The notes under the pieces: model-generated
Databases searched by the model: none
Told to the model about the DNA's origin: nothing
The model's input: only the letters and a program-made list of their open reading frames with translations
Program-made: the position numbers and the translations under genes
Part shown: in pieces, positions 1 through 8,500 of the stretch
Numbering within the stretch: the stretch's first letter is position 1
Layout: each line of letters starts with the position of its first letter
Assembly (NCBI GenBank): GCA_033765345.1
Contig: JANRIC010000085.1
Coordinates: forward strand, 1 to 45,355
Reading direction: 5' to 3'
Length of the DNA: 45,355 nucleotides
Origin: JANRIC01 sp033765345
GTDB taxonomy: Bacteria; Bacteroidota; Bacteroidia; Cytophagales; Microscillaceae

Positions 1-1
1 A

Positions 2-301
2 GACATAGACGAGTTGAAAACCATCACAGATATTTTGCATTATGTAGGCACAGACCCCCAAGAACGGAAGCAGATAGAAATAGAACAGGAGGCCCGAAGA
101 ACTATTGATGCCATGTTGGAGGACTATCAAAAGAAGTTAGCAGAAAAAGACAAAGCCTTGAACGAACAACAAAAAACAATAAGTGAGAAAGACCAAGCCT
201 TGAATGAGAAAGACCAAGCCTTGAACGAGAAAGACCAAGCCTTGAACGAGAAAGATAAATTGATTGAGGAACTTATGCGAAAACTGAACGAAGCAAAATG
301 A
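2..301 (+). CDS. Rpn-type recombination-promoting nuclease, C-terminal part (5' end outside window)
   Basis: The reading frame is open to the left edge of the window, so this is the tail of a longer protein; the TTG at 14 is unlikely to be the true start. The visible residues carry a segment (ELKTITDILHYVGTDPQER, then an acidic helix) that I associate with the end of PD-(D/E)XK nucleases of the Rpn/transposase-like family in Bacteroidota. The last 60 residues are a heptad-repeat coiled coil (EKDQALN repeated) encoded by a 21-bp tandem repeat. The catalytic core lies outside the window and cannot be checked. In this family the gene is usually multicopy and linked to genome rearrangement. The family call is recognition from the tail only. 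Confidence 0.6.
   Translation, partial: DIDELKTITDILHYVGTDPQERKQIEIEQEARRTIDAMLEDYQKKLAEKDKALNEQQKTISEKDQALNEKDQALNEKDQALNEKDKLIEELMRKLNEAK
185..268 (+). repeat. 21-bp tandem repeat coding for coiled-coil heptads
   Basis: Three near-identical 21-bp units (185-205, 206-226, 227-247) and one diverged unit (248-268) encode EKDQALN/EKDKLIE heptads. The units differ by one base between copies, so the array probably grew by slippage. Further upstream, 139-184 holds older, more diverged heptads. Copy number is likely variable between strains. Confidence 0.9.
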
Positions 302-608
302 AAGCGGCATACAACATTGTATTTATGAAAATTGGGCAAATTGCTACGATTTGAGCTAGGGGTGCTTTTATACCCAGATTAAAGTGATTTGCCTGATTTT
401 CTTGATTGATTAACTTGATTATTAATGATTTAAGAGCTAAAGCTTCGGAAAACCACTTCGGTTTGAGTATAAGTGGCTTTTGTGGTAAATTCAACTTTTG
501 TGCTTTGTGTCCTCTTCTTCATAAATACTTGTCCATTAGTAGTCATTGTCGGCTGCCCCCTCCTTATACCTTATCTCAATGATTTACTTAGAAAATCTAC
601 ACAACATA
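302..608. other. Intergenic region between Rpn gene and oxidoreductase operon
   Basis: No convincing gene is seen. An open frame at 473-715 plus lacks a recognisable product and runs into the opposite-strand CDS. The stretch 366-430 shows an AATCA-type motif recurring about every 10 bp on the minus strand. An 8-bp stem with one mismatch (451-458 with 471-478), followed by a short T run, could end plus-strand transcription from the Rpn gene, but it is weak. Confidence 0.5.
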
Positions 609-1619
609 CTATGCCTCTACCCTTACCGAAGGAATTTTGGATAAAAGTGCTGTGCCGTAAAGATGCGGGGTTTGGAAACCTACTTCAAAATCATTTGCCA
701 TTACCTTTTCAGTAATTGCCCAAAGGGTATAAACCGTAAATAAATACGCTTCGGGACCCAAAATGGTCGCTTGGGCTTTCTCACCTTTTTCATTGCTGAC
801 TTCTGCATAACAAATGGTACTGCCCTTGTGCAGTTGTTTGGCAGAAGGACCTTCGGGCAGAAAACGCAGCAACCTTTTGAGCATCAAATCGCGCAACCAA
901 AGCATTTTGCCTTGCATCATCTTCACAATAAAATTGGGGAAATAACTGTAGGTTTCGATGTTTGGAATTTGGGTTGAAATTTGGGCAGTAAACAAATCGG
1001 CTCGCCAAGGATTATAGACCAAACGGTAGTTTTTTTGAGCCGTTGGCAAGGCAAATGTTTGGGAAGCAGGTTTGGCTTTTTGGTAAATTCCGTTTAGTAA
1101 TTTTACACCTTCTTGGTTTATATCTGCCAAAACGGTTTTCAACGTACCACGCGAAGCCCCGCCAAGTGTTACATAAGCAATTTTGAGGTGTGTGGCATCA
1201 GGCAATTTTTGGAAGGCTAAATTGGCTACCAAATCCGTAGGCACTACCCCAAAACCCGCTGCAGGCATCAGCATGATTTGGGCTTTTTTGGCCTGTTCAT
1301 CATACCCAAAAACGGTTTTGACTTCATTGTATTCGCCTGCAATATCGATGTAATGGGTTTGTGTAGCAAGGCAAGCTTCTACCAAGGGTTTATTGGTAAA
1401 TCTGAAAGCCCCTGCCAAATTGATAACTAATTGTATATCCTGTAGCTGTGTTATGATTTCGGCAGAATTTCCCAACGAAAAAACACGCATCGGATATGTT
1501 GTTTCTAAGGCCGTCCTAGCTCCTACAACGATATTGTAAGGCGTATCAGCAAGCATTTTGAGGAGCAACTTACCCACATAACCGCCCGCACCATACACCA
1601 GAATTTTATTTTTTTCCAT
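609..1619 (-). CDS. Saccharopine dehydrogenase-like / trans-acting enoyl reductase family protein
   Basis: The 336-residue protein opens with a Rossmann nucleotide-binding motif (KILVYGAGGYVGKLLLKML, residues 5-23) and continues with the layout of the saccharopine-dehydrogenase NAD(P)-binding family: an acceptor loop VVGAR, then NLAGAF and a CVDIAGE-like segment (HYIDIAGEYNEV). Members act on varied substrates, including trans-acting enoyl reduction in lipid synthesis and unknown carbonyl or enoyl compounds, so the substrate here is open. ATG at 1619 lies inside the end of the upstream SRPBCC gene (14-bp overlap), showing translational coupling in a three-gene operon. No signal peptide is visible, so the protein is probably cytoplasmic. 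Confidence 0.75.
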   Translation of the reverse strand: MEKNKILVYGAGGYVGKLLLKMLADTPYNIVVGARTALETTYPMRVFSLGNSAEIITQLQDIQLVINLAGAFRFTNKPLVEACLATQTHYIDIAGEYNEVKTVFGYDEQAKKAQIMLMPAAGFGVVPTDLVANLAFQKLPDATHLKIAYVTLGGASRGTLKTVLADINQEGVKLLNGIYQKAKPASQTFALPTAQKNYRLVYNPWRADLFTAQISTQIPNIETYSYFPNFIVKMMQGKMLWLRDLMLKRLLRFLPEGPSAKQLHKGSTICYAEVSNEKGEKAQATILGPEAYLFTVYTLWAITEKVMANDFEVGFQTPHLYGTALLSKIPSVRVEA

Positions 1620-2037
1620 TTTCTATTCTTTGTTTAAGCAGTTGATTGTGCGACTCGAAGGCTTGTATCATTTTTTGCAATAAATCTTGTGCAATGAAGT
1701 ACGAAAACAAACCCGTAAAATATTCTCCGTGCAAAAGTCGAGTTGCGTGAGGACTTATTTTTTCTAAGCGGTAGTAGTGCTTGCCTGCCAAGAGAAATTT
1801 TGCCCCTTGCGCACCTTGCCAAACGATTTCTTGTTGTGGCTTAAAACTCAACAAGGTAGGGTGAAAGGTTTTGCCAAGTGGCACAATGTAGGTAGCTATC
1901 TGATTGCCTTCTTGCATCTTGCCTTCCAATTTTCCTACAATAGGATTCCACTGCGGATAGGCCGAAAAATCGGTTAATTCTGACCAAACCTGCTCCACAG
2001 AGGCTTGGATGGTGATCGTTGTGTGGTATTGTTTCAT
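1606..2037 (-). CDS. SRPBCC family (polyketide cyclase/dehydrase-like) protein
   Basis: A 143-residue START/Bet-v1-type fold is indicated by the opening strand followed by VEQVWSELTDFSAYPQWNP (residues 14-32), the usual SRPBCC signature, and by a long C-terminal helix (FIAQDLLQKMIQAFESHNQ). The family binds hydrophobic ligands in a deep cavity, and some members catalyse cyclisation or dehydration. The start ATG directly abuts the stop codon of the SDR gene, and its end overlaps the next gene, so the three are one transcript. The neighbours (two NAD(P)-dependent oxidoreductases) suggest the ligand is a small hydrophobic metabolite. That is inference. Confidence 0.8.
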   Translation of the reverse strand: MKQYHTTITIQASVEQVWSELTDFSAYPQWNPIVGKLEGKMQEGNQIATYIVPLGKTFHPTLLSFKPQQEIVWQGAQGAKFLLAGKHYYRLEKISPHATRLLHGEYFTGLFSYFIAQDLLQKMIQAFESHNQLLKQRIENGKK

Positions 2038-2817
2038 CTACTTTGCTTTGTCTTGAATTTTCCGAGTAATTTTTACGACTATGTTTCTTGGTAAAAAACG
2101 CACAGCGTTTGCCATGATATAATTCATAAAGCCATGGATAGCCACTGTTTTGCCTTTCATCATCGTTTTGTATCCGTACTCGGCTACTTGTTTTGCTGTT
2201 GGCAATTTTTTCCCTTTTACCAATGCACTCTCTTCCATTGCCGCCGCCGCCTGAAAACCGCTTTCGGTAGCACCAGGGCAAAGTGTTGTAATCGTAATAC
2301 CATGTTTGCGTACTTCGTTATCTACTGCTTCAGAAAAACTTAACACATAGGCTTTGGTAGCATAATATACTGCCATAGTTGGTCCTGATTGGAAGGCGGC
2401 CGTGGAGGCAACGTTCATAATTTTGCCTTTTTTTCGCTTTACCATATCCTGCAAATAAAGTTTGGTAAATTGTGTGAGTGTGGTAATATTTAGCGAAATC
2501 ATTTGGAGTTCCTTTTGCCAGTTTGTTTCTACAAACATCCCGAAATCCCCAAAGCCTGCATTATTGATCAGGTAATCCACCCTAATATTTTGTTTTTGGG
2601 TTTCATCATATACTTCTTGGGCTGCATTGTTGTTTGAAAGGTCTTTGGCAATGACATAGACTTGTACCTTATATTGCCTTTCTAATTCGGACTTAAGTTC
2701 GTCTAATTTCGCTCTATTTCTTGCCACCAACACCAAGTGATCGCCCTTTGATGCGTGTACTTTGGCTAATTCTAATCCAATTCCATTGGAAGCTCCTGTA
2801 ATTAAAGCCGTATTCAT
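2038..2817 (-). CDS. SDR family NAD(P)-dependent oxidoreductase
   Basis: A classical short-chain dehydrogenase of 259 residues. It has the TGASNGIG cofactor motif (residues 7-14), the NNAG motif in the middle, the catalytic Tyr-x-x-x-Lys as YYATK, and a following PG segment (CPGATESGF). An RN pair after the second strand (VARNRAKLDEL) suggests NADP(H) preference. The fold is related to the DltE/YqjQ-like 'cytoplasmic short-chain dehydrogenase' group. It is the first gene of the SDR-SRPBCC-saccharopine-like operon and diverges from a MerR regulator. A well-formed promoter lies directly upstream (2843-2873). The substrate is unknown. Confidence 0.88.
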   Translation of the reverse strand: MNTALITGASNGIGLELAKVHASKGDHLVLVARNRAKLDELKSELERQYKVQVYVIAKDLSNNNAAQEVYDETQKQNIRVDYLINNAGFGDFGMFVETNWQKELQMISLNITTLTQFTKLYLQDMVKRKKGKIMNVASTAAFQSGPTMAVYYATKAYVLSFSEAVDNEVRKHGITITTLCPGATESGFQAAAAMEESALVKGKKLPTAKQVAEYGYKTMMKGKTVAIHGFMNYIMANAVRFLPRNIVVKITRKIQDKAK

Positions 2818-2842
2818 AAATTGATGCGTTTCATGTTTTTTG

Positions 2843-2873
2843 CAAAAATAAATTCAGTACGCTAAACCTACAA
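2843..2873 (-). promoter_or_regulatory. Bacteroidota-type promoter of the SDR operon
   Basis: On the minus strand, TTG (complement of 2871-2873), exactly 20 bp, then TATTTTTG (complement of 2843-2850) match the primary sigma consensus TTG-N19-21-TAnnTTTG. Transcription would start about 20 nt upstream of the SDR ATG. Confidence 0.7.
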
Positions 2874-2879
2874 CCTTAG

Positions 2880-2894
2880 AGTATAGTCTATACT
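2880..2894. promoter_or_regulatory. Perfect palindrome, probable MerR-family operator
   Basis: Seven bases on each side of a central base form a perfect inverted repeat (AGTATAG-T-CTATACT). It lies between the divergent SDR operon and the merR-type gene, six bases upstream of the SDR -33 element. MerR-family regulators bind such dyads, so autoregulation and control of the operon are both likely. The location relative to the promoter is unusual for MerR activators, which normally bind inside the spacer. Confidence 0.6.
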
Positions 2895-2918
2895 TTTAAA
2901 AATATTTCGTTTTTTTCA

Positions 2919-2926
2919 TAATTTTG
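2919..2926 (+). promoter_or_regulatory. -7 element in front of merR-type gene
   Basis: TAATTTTG matches TAnnTTTG and sits only 4 bp before the ATG at 2931, so the mRNA could be nearly leaderless. No TTG is found at the expected upstream distance, which would fit an activator-dependent promoter. Confidence 0.45.
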
Positions 2927-2930
2927 CCCT

Positions 2931-3293
2931 ATGCTGATTCACGAATTATCTAAACGAACAGGAATTACCGCCCATACTATCCGATTTTATGAAAAATCGG
3001 GTTTGATAAAGGGTAAAAGAGATGAAACCATCAAGACCAATAATTATTTGCACTATGATGAGGAGACTGTAGAAAGACTCCACCTCATACGTGATGCAAA
3101 GTCTGTCGGGTTTTCTATCCACGAAATTAGCCAACTGATAGACGCTTGGTACAACGATCATATAACTATTCCTGAAAAATTAGCTATTTTGGACGAAAAA
3201 CTTAATTCCTTAGATGAAAAAATTAACCAATTACAAGAGATGAAAAAAATGCTTTTTGCTTTTAAGGAAAGTGTAAAAACAGAAAGTTGTTAG
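2931..3293 (+). CDS. MerR family transcriptional regulator
   Basis: The 120-residue protein has the MerR winged-helix domain at residues 1-70: MLIHELSKRTGITAHTIRFY, then EKSGLIKGKR, then HYDEETVERLHLI. A long dimerisation helix follows (residues 80-113). It has no conserved metal-binding cysteines in the effector region, only a C-terminal Cys120, so it is closer to the metal-independent, aldehyde- or redox-responsive MerR-like group than to MerR itself. It is divergent from the SDR-SRPBCC-oxidoreductase operon and faces a palindromic operator, so it is the likely regulator of that operon. Its stop overlaps the convergent AraC gene by a few bases. Confidence 0.88.
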   Translation: MLIHELSKRTGITAHTIRFYEKSGLIKGKRDETIKTNNYLHYDEETVERLHLIRDAKSVGFSIHEISQLIDAWYNDHITIPEKLAILDEKLNSLDEKINQLQEMKKMLFAFKESVKTESC

Positions 3294-4135
3294 GAAAAAG
3301 CCTCGATCTTATCACTGCCCTTCTGCCTATACGCTTTTGGGGTCATATCTTTGATATGTTTAAAAACTCGATTAAAATAGGCAATATTCTCGAAGCCGTT
3401 TTGATAGGCTATTTCGGCAATCGTTTTGTCGGTATTGTCCAATGCCTTGCAAACGGCTTGAATCCGTATAAAATTGAGGTATTCGCTAAATGTTTTTTGG
3501 GTGGCTTTTTTGAAAAATTTACAAAAGGCACTTTCTGACAAATGCACAAGTGAGGCAACTTGCTTTAAATCCATGTTTTGTGCAAAGTTTTTTTGGATAT
3601 ATTGGCAAACTGTATTGATACGACTTTCAGTTTTGGGGCTAAATACCGTCTGCGGTTCTTGTGTAATGGGCGTGTAGGCAAGTTGCGCCAAATCGTCCAA
3701 TAAATCGAGCAGGCAAAGCATTTTTTTCAGTCCGTTGCGTGTGAGAAGTTCGTGCATCGTTTGTATAATGGATTCAGGGGCTTCAAAGCACAAACCTTGT
3801 TGCGCCTTTTCTAACAAAGTAGCCACGTTTTTACTTTCTGCCAAAGGCAAAAAATGTTGCATCAACTCTTCCGAAAATTGCACGACTATGGCACTACTTA
3901 CTTCCTGACTCGTCCACGTATGGGCTATATTTTTGCCCAATAAAACCAAATCACCTGCCTCGAAAGTATGCCAAACCTTGCCAATCAATCGCTCGCCCTT
4001 GCCTTGTGCAATGTAGGTAAGTTCGTATTCAGGGTGATAGTGTAGGTTAAATTTGAAGTAATCAAGGGTGAAAGCGTATGCCACAAAACTTTGTTTGCCT
4101 TGCCTACTTTTAATATCCTCAAAAACGATTTTCAT
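3290..4135 (-). CDS. AraC family transcriptional regulator with N-terminal cupin
   Basis: This 281-residue regulator has a cupin sensor domain in the N-terminal part (YHPEYELTYIAQGKGERLIG, then FEAGDLVLLGKNIAHTW, residues about 34-75). Two AraC-type helix-turn-helix motifs fill the C-terminal 100 residues (DLKQVASLVHLSESAFCKFF and TIAEIAYQNGFENIAYFNRVF). The architecture fits sugar- or small-ligand-responsive AraC proteins. No target gene is adjacent: it converges with the MerR gene, and the region upstream of its start holds only a degenerate open frame, so its original partner may have been lost. Confidence 0.88.
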   Translation of the reverse strand: MKIVFEDIKSRQGKQSFVAYAFTLDYFKFNLHYHPEYELTYIAQGKGERLIGKVWHTFEAGDLVLLGKNIAHTWTSQEVSSAIVVQFSEELMQHFLPLAESKNVATLLEKAQQGLCFEAPESIIQTMHELLTRNGLKKMLCLLDLLDDLAQLAYTPITQEPQTVFSPKTESRINTVCQYIQKNFAQNMDLKQVASLVHLSESAFCKFFKKATQKTFSEYLNFIRIQAVCKALDNTDKTIAEIAYQNGFENIAYFNRVFKHIKDMTPKAYRQKGSDKIEAFS

Positions 4136-4176
4136 AAAACAACACTTTTCAATAAAGTATCAATATTAACTAAAAT

Positions 4177-4325
4177 ATGAGAATTTTCAAAGACATATCT
4201 TGCCTAATTTTGCACAGAGATATTGTTTACGTCAAGTATAAAATTTTTATTCTCTTATTTTGCCTACGAACTTCTGTGGTCTATGCACAAAAAAACAGCC
4301 AATTTGTGAATATTTTTATTGGTAC
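4177..4325 (+). pseudogene. Possible N-terminal relic of an exported protein (GH92-like start)
   Basis: After a TAATTTTG promoter-like box (4205-4212), the plus strand encodes a typical Bacteroidota signal peptide (KYKIFILLFCLRTSVVYAQ) and then KNSQFVNIFIGT. The last part recalls the start of mature GH92 mannosidases (VNPFIGT). Similarity stops there; the frame then runs antisense to the Crp/Fnr gene. No ATG stands at the natural position before the signal peptide. This is most simply the decayed stump of a deleted gene. The family guess rests on seven residues and is weak. Confidence 0.3.
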
Positions 4326-4358
4326 TCTGCCCCTGGGAATGCATCGAGCCACAAAAGG

Positions 4359-4940
4359 CTATAACTTTCCTGCCCGAATACGGCTCAAAGTTTCTTGTGT
4401 AATGTTGAGATATGAAGCAATATGCCCCAAACTGATTCGGTTGCTAATATTTGGAAATTGGGCTAAGAGCTTTTCATAGCGTTGTTTGGCAGTAAGAAAT
4501 TGCAAATCTGAAATTCTGTCCTCAATCTGAGAAACATAATATTTCTCCACCATTTTGATATACCACAGGGCAAAGGAATGATGTTTTTGTAGTAGGTTTT
4601 GTAAATTGTTGTAATCAATGGCGTACAATTCACTGTCTTCCAACAATTGAATACTCTCATAAGAAGGCAATTGATTGACAAAACTGGGGGCATCTGCCAC
4701 AATATCAGTATCTATCGAGAACCAAACATTGCTTTCTTTTCCTTCTTCATCGGTATAAAAATAGCGTACTGCACCTCCCACTAGAAACCATACATATTTA
4801 CAGGGTCGCCCTTGTTTGAGTAAAAAATAGTTTTTAGGGTATTCTATATGTTGGAGATACGAGATTACTTCTTCCAAAATGTCGTTGGGAAGTAGGTGAA
4901 TCTGTTGAATAAAAGTTGAAATTTTTGTATCCATATTCAT
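4359..4940 (-). CDS. Crp/Fnr family transcriptional regulator
   Basis: A 193-residue protein with the cyclic-nucleotide-binding beta roll at residues 25-115 (FLLKQGRPCKYVWFLVGGAV, then a DEEGKESNVWF strand) and a C-terminal helix-turn-helix ending in ISLGHIASYLNITQETLSRI. It lacks the FNR iron-sulfur cysteines and the canonical cAMP-contact RxS motif, like most Bacteroidota Crp/Fnr paralogs whose signals are unknown. Two possible ATG starts lie six bases apart (4940 and 4934). It is followed at its 3' end only by the degenerate plus-strand relic. No clear target is adjacent. Confidence 0.87.
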   Translation of the reverse strand: MNMDTKISTFIQQIHLLPNDILEEVISYLQHIEYPKNYFLLKQGRPCKYVWFLVGGAVRYFYTDEEGKESNVWFSIDTDIVADAPSFVNQLPSYESIQLLEDSELYAIDYNNLQNLLQKHHSFALWYIKMVEKYYVSQIEDRISDLQFLTAKQRYEKLLAQFPNISNRISLGHIASYLNITQETLSRIRAGKL

Positions 4941-5058
4941 TTGTGCAACAGCTTAAGTATGGGTGATGGTGCATTTGGAAAACTTCAGCCCATCTTTTGC
5001 ACATAAACCTGATAGAATTACAAATGTTCAACCCTACACATACGTTTTACAGAAACAA

Positions 5059-5403
5059 TCAGCCACCATATTGCCAAACTGATGTGGCAGCCAGTTTTTC
5101 CCTGTATTTTTGTTCTACCATCCTTGCAAAAGTTGCTTTGTCATTCCTGAGTAATTCCATGGCTTCTCCATTTACAATGGTTGGGTGGATTTCCCTAAGA
5201 TGACTATCGCTCCTCATAGCAAGCTCTACAAATATAGGCATCAAAACCAATCCCTTATCAGTTAAAAGATAGAGGTTGGTCTTTTTATTGTCCGGATGCT
5301 TGGAATAGCACCTACACAACAATTGTCTGATAACCTTTTTTCTCAGACGGGGTCTGATACATGTTTTTGACGTTATATTTTTCTCAGACGGGGTCTGATA
5401 CAT
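5059..5403 (-). pseudogene. HxlR-type winged-helix regulator, 5'-truncated and fused to a duplicated segment
   Basis: From about residue 35 on (KHPDNKKTNLYLLTDKGLVL, then PIFVELAMRSD), the sequence matches the wing and dimerisation helix of HxlR-family regulators. The N-terminal recognition helices expected before it are absent. In their place the frame reads through two copies of a 41-bp tandem repeat (5342-5423). A functional DNA-binding domain is therefore unlikely and I treat the gene as broken. The direct repeats at 5447-5478 may be its former operator. An assembly collapse or error at the repeat is a possible alternative. Confidence 0.55.
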
Positions 5404-5423
5404 GTTTTTGACGTTATATTTTT
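5342..5423. repeat. Perfect 41-bp tandem duplication
   Basis: Copies at 5342-5382 and 5383-5423 are identical. Each unit contains a short hairpin (CAGAC-GGG-GTCTG) and a T-rich end. The array sits exactly where the HxlR-type gene loses its 5' part, so it marks a rearrangement point. Confidence 0.95.
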
Positions 5424-5446
5424 ATTTATCGGCAATAAACAAATGT

Positions 5447-5478
5447 TTACCTAGCTAAATAAAAATATTACTAGCTAA
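5447..5478. promoter_or_regulatory. Pair of direct repeats, possible regulator operator
   Basis: TTACCTAGCTAA (5447-5458) and TTACTAGCTAA (5468-5478) are spaced about two helical turns apart, each with a TAGCTA core palindrome. Downstream on the plus strand is TATTTTTG (5486-5493), a good -7 box, yet no plus-strand gene follows. This looks like the control region between the HxlR-type gene and a divergent target that has been lost. Confidence 0.4.
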
Positions 5479-5514
5479 TAATTTTTATTTTTGCAATAAA
5501 ATCAAAATTTTATT

Positions 5515-8500
5515 CTAAAACAAAGCCGTCAACTGCATTCTAAATAGGTTAAAGACGGGGGCATCCTCGGATTTGCGTCCGTCATAAGTGACGCTGAGTT
5601 GTAGCCCGTTGGCGAGTCTTTGCTGCCAGTTGAGAGACCAAGTCCAATTGATGCCCGGCTGCAAGGCCTCGAGAATATCATAACTGATTGGGGCGGTGAT
5701 ATCTCCTTCGTATCGAATATCCAGCAGGCGAATACTTGCAAGGAGATTTCGCTTGGAGATCTTATTCCAACGCAGCTCAATGGAGTACTGATTGATTCGG
5801 GCGTTTTCGGGGTTTTCGCTTGCAAGCATATTTTCTTTCAAAGCCAAGCGGTAGATGCCCGTCACCCGGAATTCATTATTGGGTTGGAAGGCAAGCTCAG
5901 GGCTGATGGCATAACTTCGGATGGTATAGTTGCGCGTCAGTAAAAAATCGGATCGGTTTGCCTGGCTTTCCTGTGAGCCATTTAGCGTGAGGTTAATTGT
6001 TTTGTTTAAATTGCTTCTTACAGTGAATCGCAGTTGATTCCGGGATATTTCTTCAAAACCATTGGTAAGGAGTTGCTTCTGACGATTGTCTATGTAGGTC
6101 AGTTCCAATCCATATTTTGAGCTAAACTGGTTGTAAAATAAGGTACTTCGCAGGGCATCTCGGGTAGAAAGCAGGTTTTCATCCTCGATTTCCAAAAAGG
6201 GCAAGAGGCGGTTTTTGATGGCTCCGTCTGTAAATCTTTTTTGGATTGTCCAGGAAGAAACACTGGAAAATTTGGACAGAAGGCCTTTAAAACCGCCTAA
6301 TTTACGCCAATTGATGGGTGCTTTCCAGGTAAGCCTGTATACCAGGTTATTGGTAAAGGCATTGATATATTCGTCGGTAGGGGTAAATATTTTGATGTAT
6401 TCCCGTTCATCAGGGTTAATTGCCACAAAAAACTCATTCAAATCCTGCACACCGTCCTGATTGAGGTCTCTCCAGGTGTGGGTGCCTTCGCCGGTTTGTA
6501 CTTGTAAAAAAACAAACTCTTTTCTCAGTTCTCTGCCCGTGGCCGTAGAATAGGTCAGTTCCGATTGGATGTGTTTGTCAAAAAAAAAGCCTGACCAATC
6601 CAATCTTCCCAGGATATTTTCCTCGGTGGCAGCTTGCAGAAGAGTCGGGTTTTCGGTGCGTCGGTAAGTCATCAACAAGGCAATTCTCTGGAACTTTCCA
6701 GGATTGGCTTCTAAGGTAAAGCTGGCAGTTTGTGCCTCGAGAGCCCGTCGAAGTTGCCCTTCAAAAGGGGCATTGTCGTAGCGAAGGCTATAATCTGCCC
6801 TGAATCGTACCTTGAGCGAATCGCCGCTTTGTAGAAAAAAGAGATGCTCGTCGTAGTTCATCGCAGAAGCGCTCACGGAATCATTAGACTGTAAGAAAAT
6901 TTTGTTTTTATCCAGCGAATAGCGATATCCGAGCTGTATTGCAGTAAGATTGTACTGAATTTGTGCCTGAAAGCGGTTCCACTCGGAGCGTAAAGAACCC
7001 TGGTTGCTCCTTAGCAAAAAGGTACTGGATTTCAGGGCAATTTTTCCGATTTCCTGAGCGAAATCTACTTGTTGTTGCCAACCCTGGATTTCTTCTCCTC
7101 GATTTCGATAAGCAAAACGATAGGCTAGTAAATTATCGGAATCTTTGCGGATACCCGCACTTGCCTGAAAGATATGATCTTCTACTTCACTTGTATCACT
7201 GCGGGCACTCCAGTCGCGATCAAATTCAATCCCTCTAAAACGATCTATGGGGCGAAAAAAGCGGCTGTCCAGTTCATAATCTATGTTTCCAAACCACTCA
7301 TAGTTTTTGAGTACGGCTAGTTTTTTCCCAGCATTTGCATAACCTATCTTGAGGGCAGCCCCCTGGTCATCGTTGCTGTTGAGTGTTGAAAACCGGTTTA
7401 GGTCTTGCTCCGAAATAGCGGCTTCGGCATAAATTCGTTCATTTTTGCTGAAGCGATAATTCACTCCGGCTGTGATGAGTTGTTGTTTGGTAGGCGTAGG
7501 TACTACTCGAATGGGCGCATAATCTCCCTGCGAGACACCGTTCAGGGGCTCGATCCATTGATACACCTGCCCGTTTACGGTAGAATTGACCCGCACATAA
7601 TCTCCCTGCCCTGCTCCTACCTGTGAGAAAGAAACCTGAAAAAGCGCACTATCTGGATGGGTAGAGTAGACATATACTTCGGGATACAACACTCCGCTTG
7701 TATTGCTGAGAGAGTCTATTTTTTTATATTGGATCTGATTTTCGGCAAAACCCAAAGAATCTACCCCATTGATAAAACCTACCCCATCCCCTGCTTGGCT
7801 GAGTTCGTCGATGTTTTGGTCTGAAAGGTCAATCAAGGGGTTACGGGGATTATCGGCGGCTTGATAGAAATTGACAAAAAAATCCAGTTTATTGATTTGT
7901 TGGTAATGAGAGGCCGCAACGATGGTTCGGTTATAGTTTCGCTCTGAATATTCAAAATCCACCCTGATTCGGGTAAATTGTGTGATGAGTATATTGTTGT
8001 TAAAGGTGATTTCGGCCAAATTATAATCAATTACATAATCATTGTTAAATCCTCGAAGTAGTTCTTTGCCGTCAATAAATACCTTTTCGGAGTTTGCCAG
8101 CACGATGATGAATCGTTCGCCGTTAGGTCCGACCAAGCGATAGGGACCTTGTACACTTTCAATGGCATCTACCTGAATAGAGGCAAATTTTCCTTTAGAG
8201 ATCGCCACCCCCAGCGTAGTTTTGGCTTTACTTTTTTCATTCAATTGATAATTGGCTTCTATTTCTGCTCCTTGTACATTTTTATAAAACCTTGCAAAGT
8301 ATCCCTCTCTATTTCTTAAAAGTACGTCTCCAGCAGTAAGGCTACCCAGTCTGTGGGATAATTTGACAAAAACCTTATCAAATTCCTGTAATTGAAGCGT
8401 GTTTCCTTCAGGTTGGAAGGGTACATTCTGGTCGGAGATAGAAGCCAGGATAGTAATGTCATCGGTCAGTTGGCCATCCAGTTGTAGATTGAGGGCGGAG

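Noticed and set aside
473..715. 80-residue plus-strand open frame
   Set aside because: It overlaps the end of the opposite-strand oxidoreductase, has no recognisable domain and no promoter box.
5486..5493. Plus-strand promoter for a gene at 5.5 kb
   Set aside because: The box matches consensus but no plus-strand coding sequence follows; it is noted only as a possible relic.
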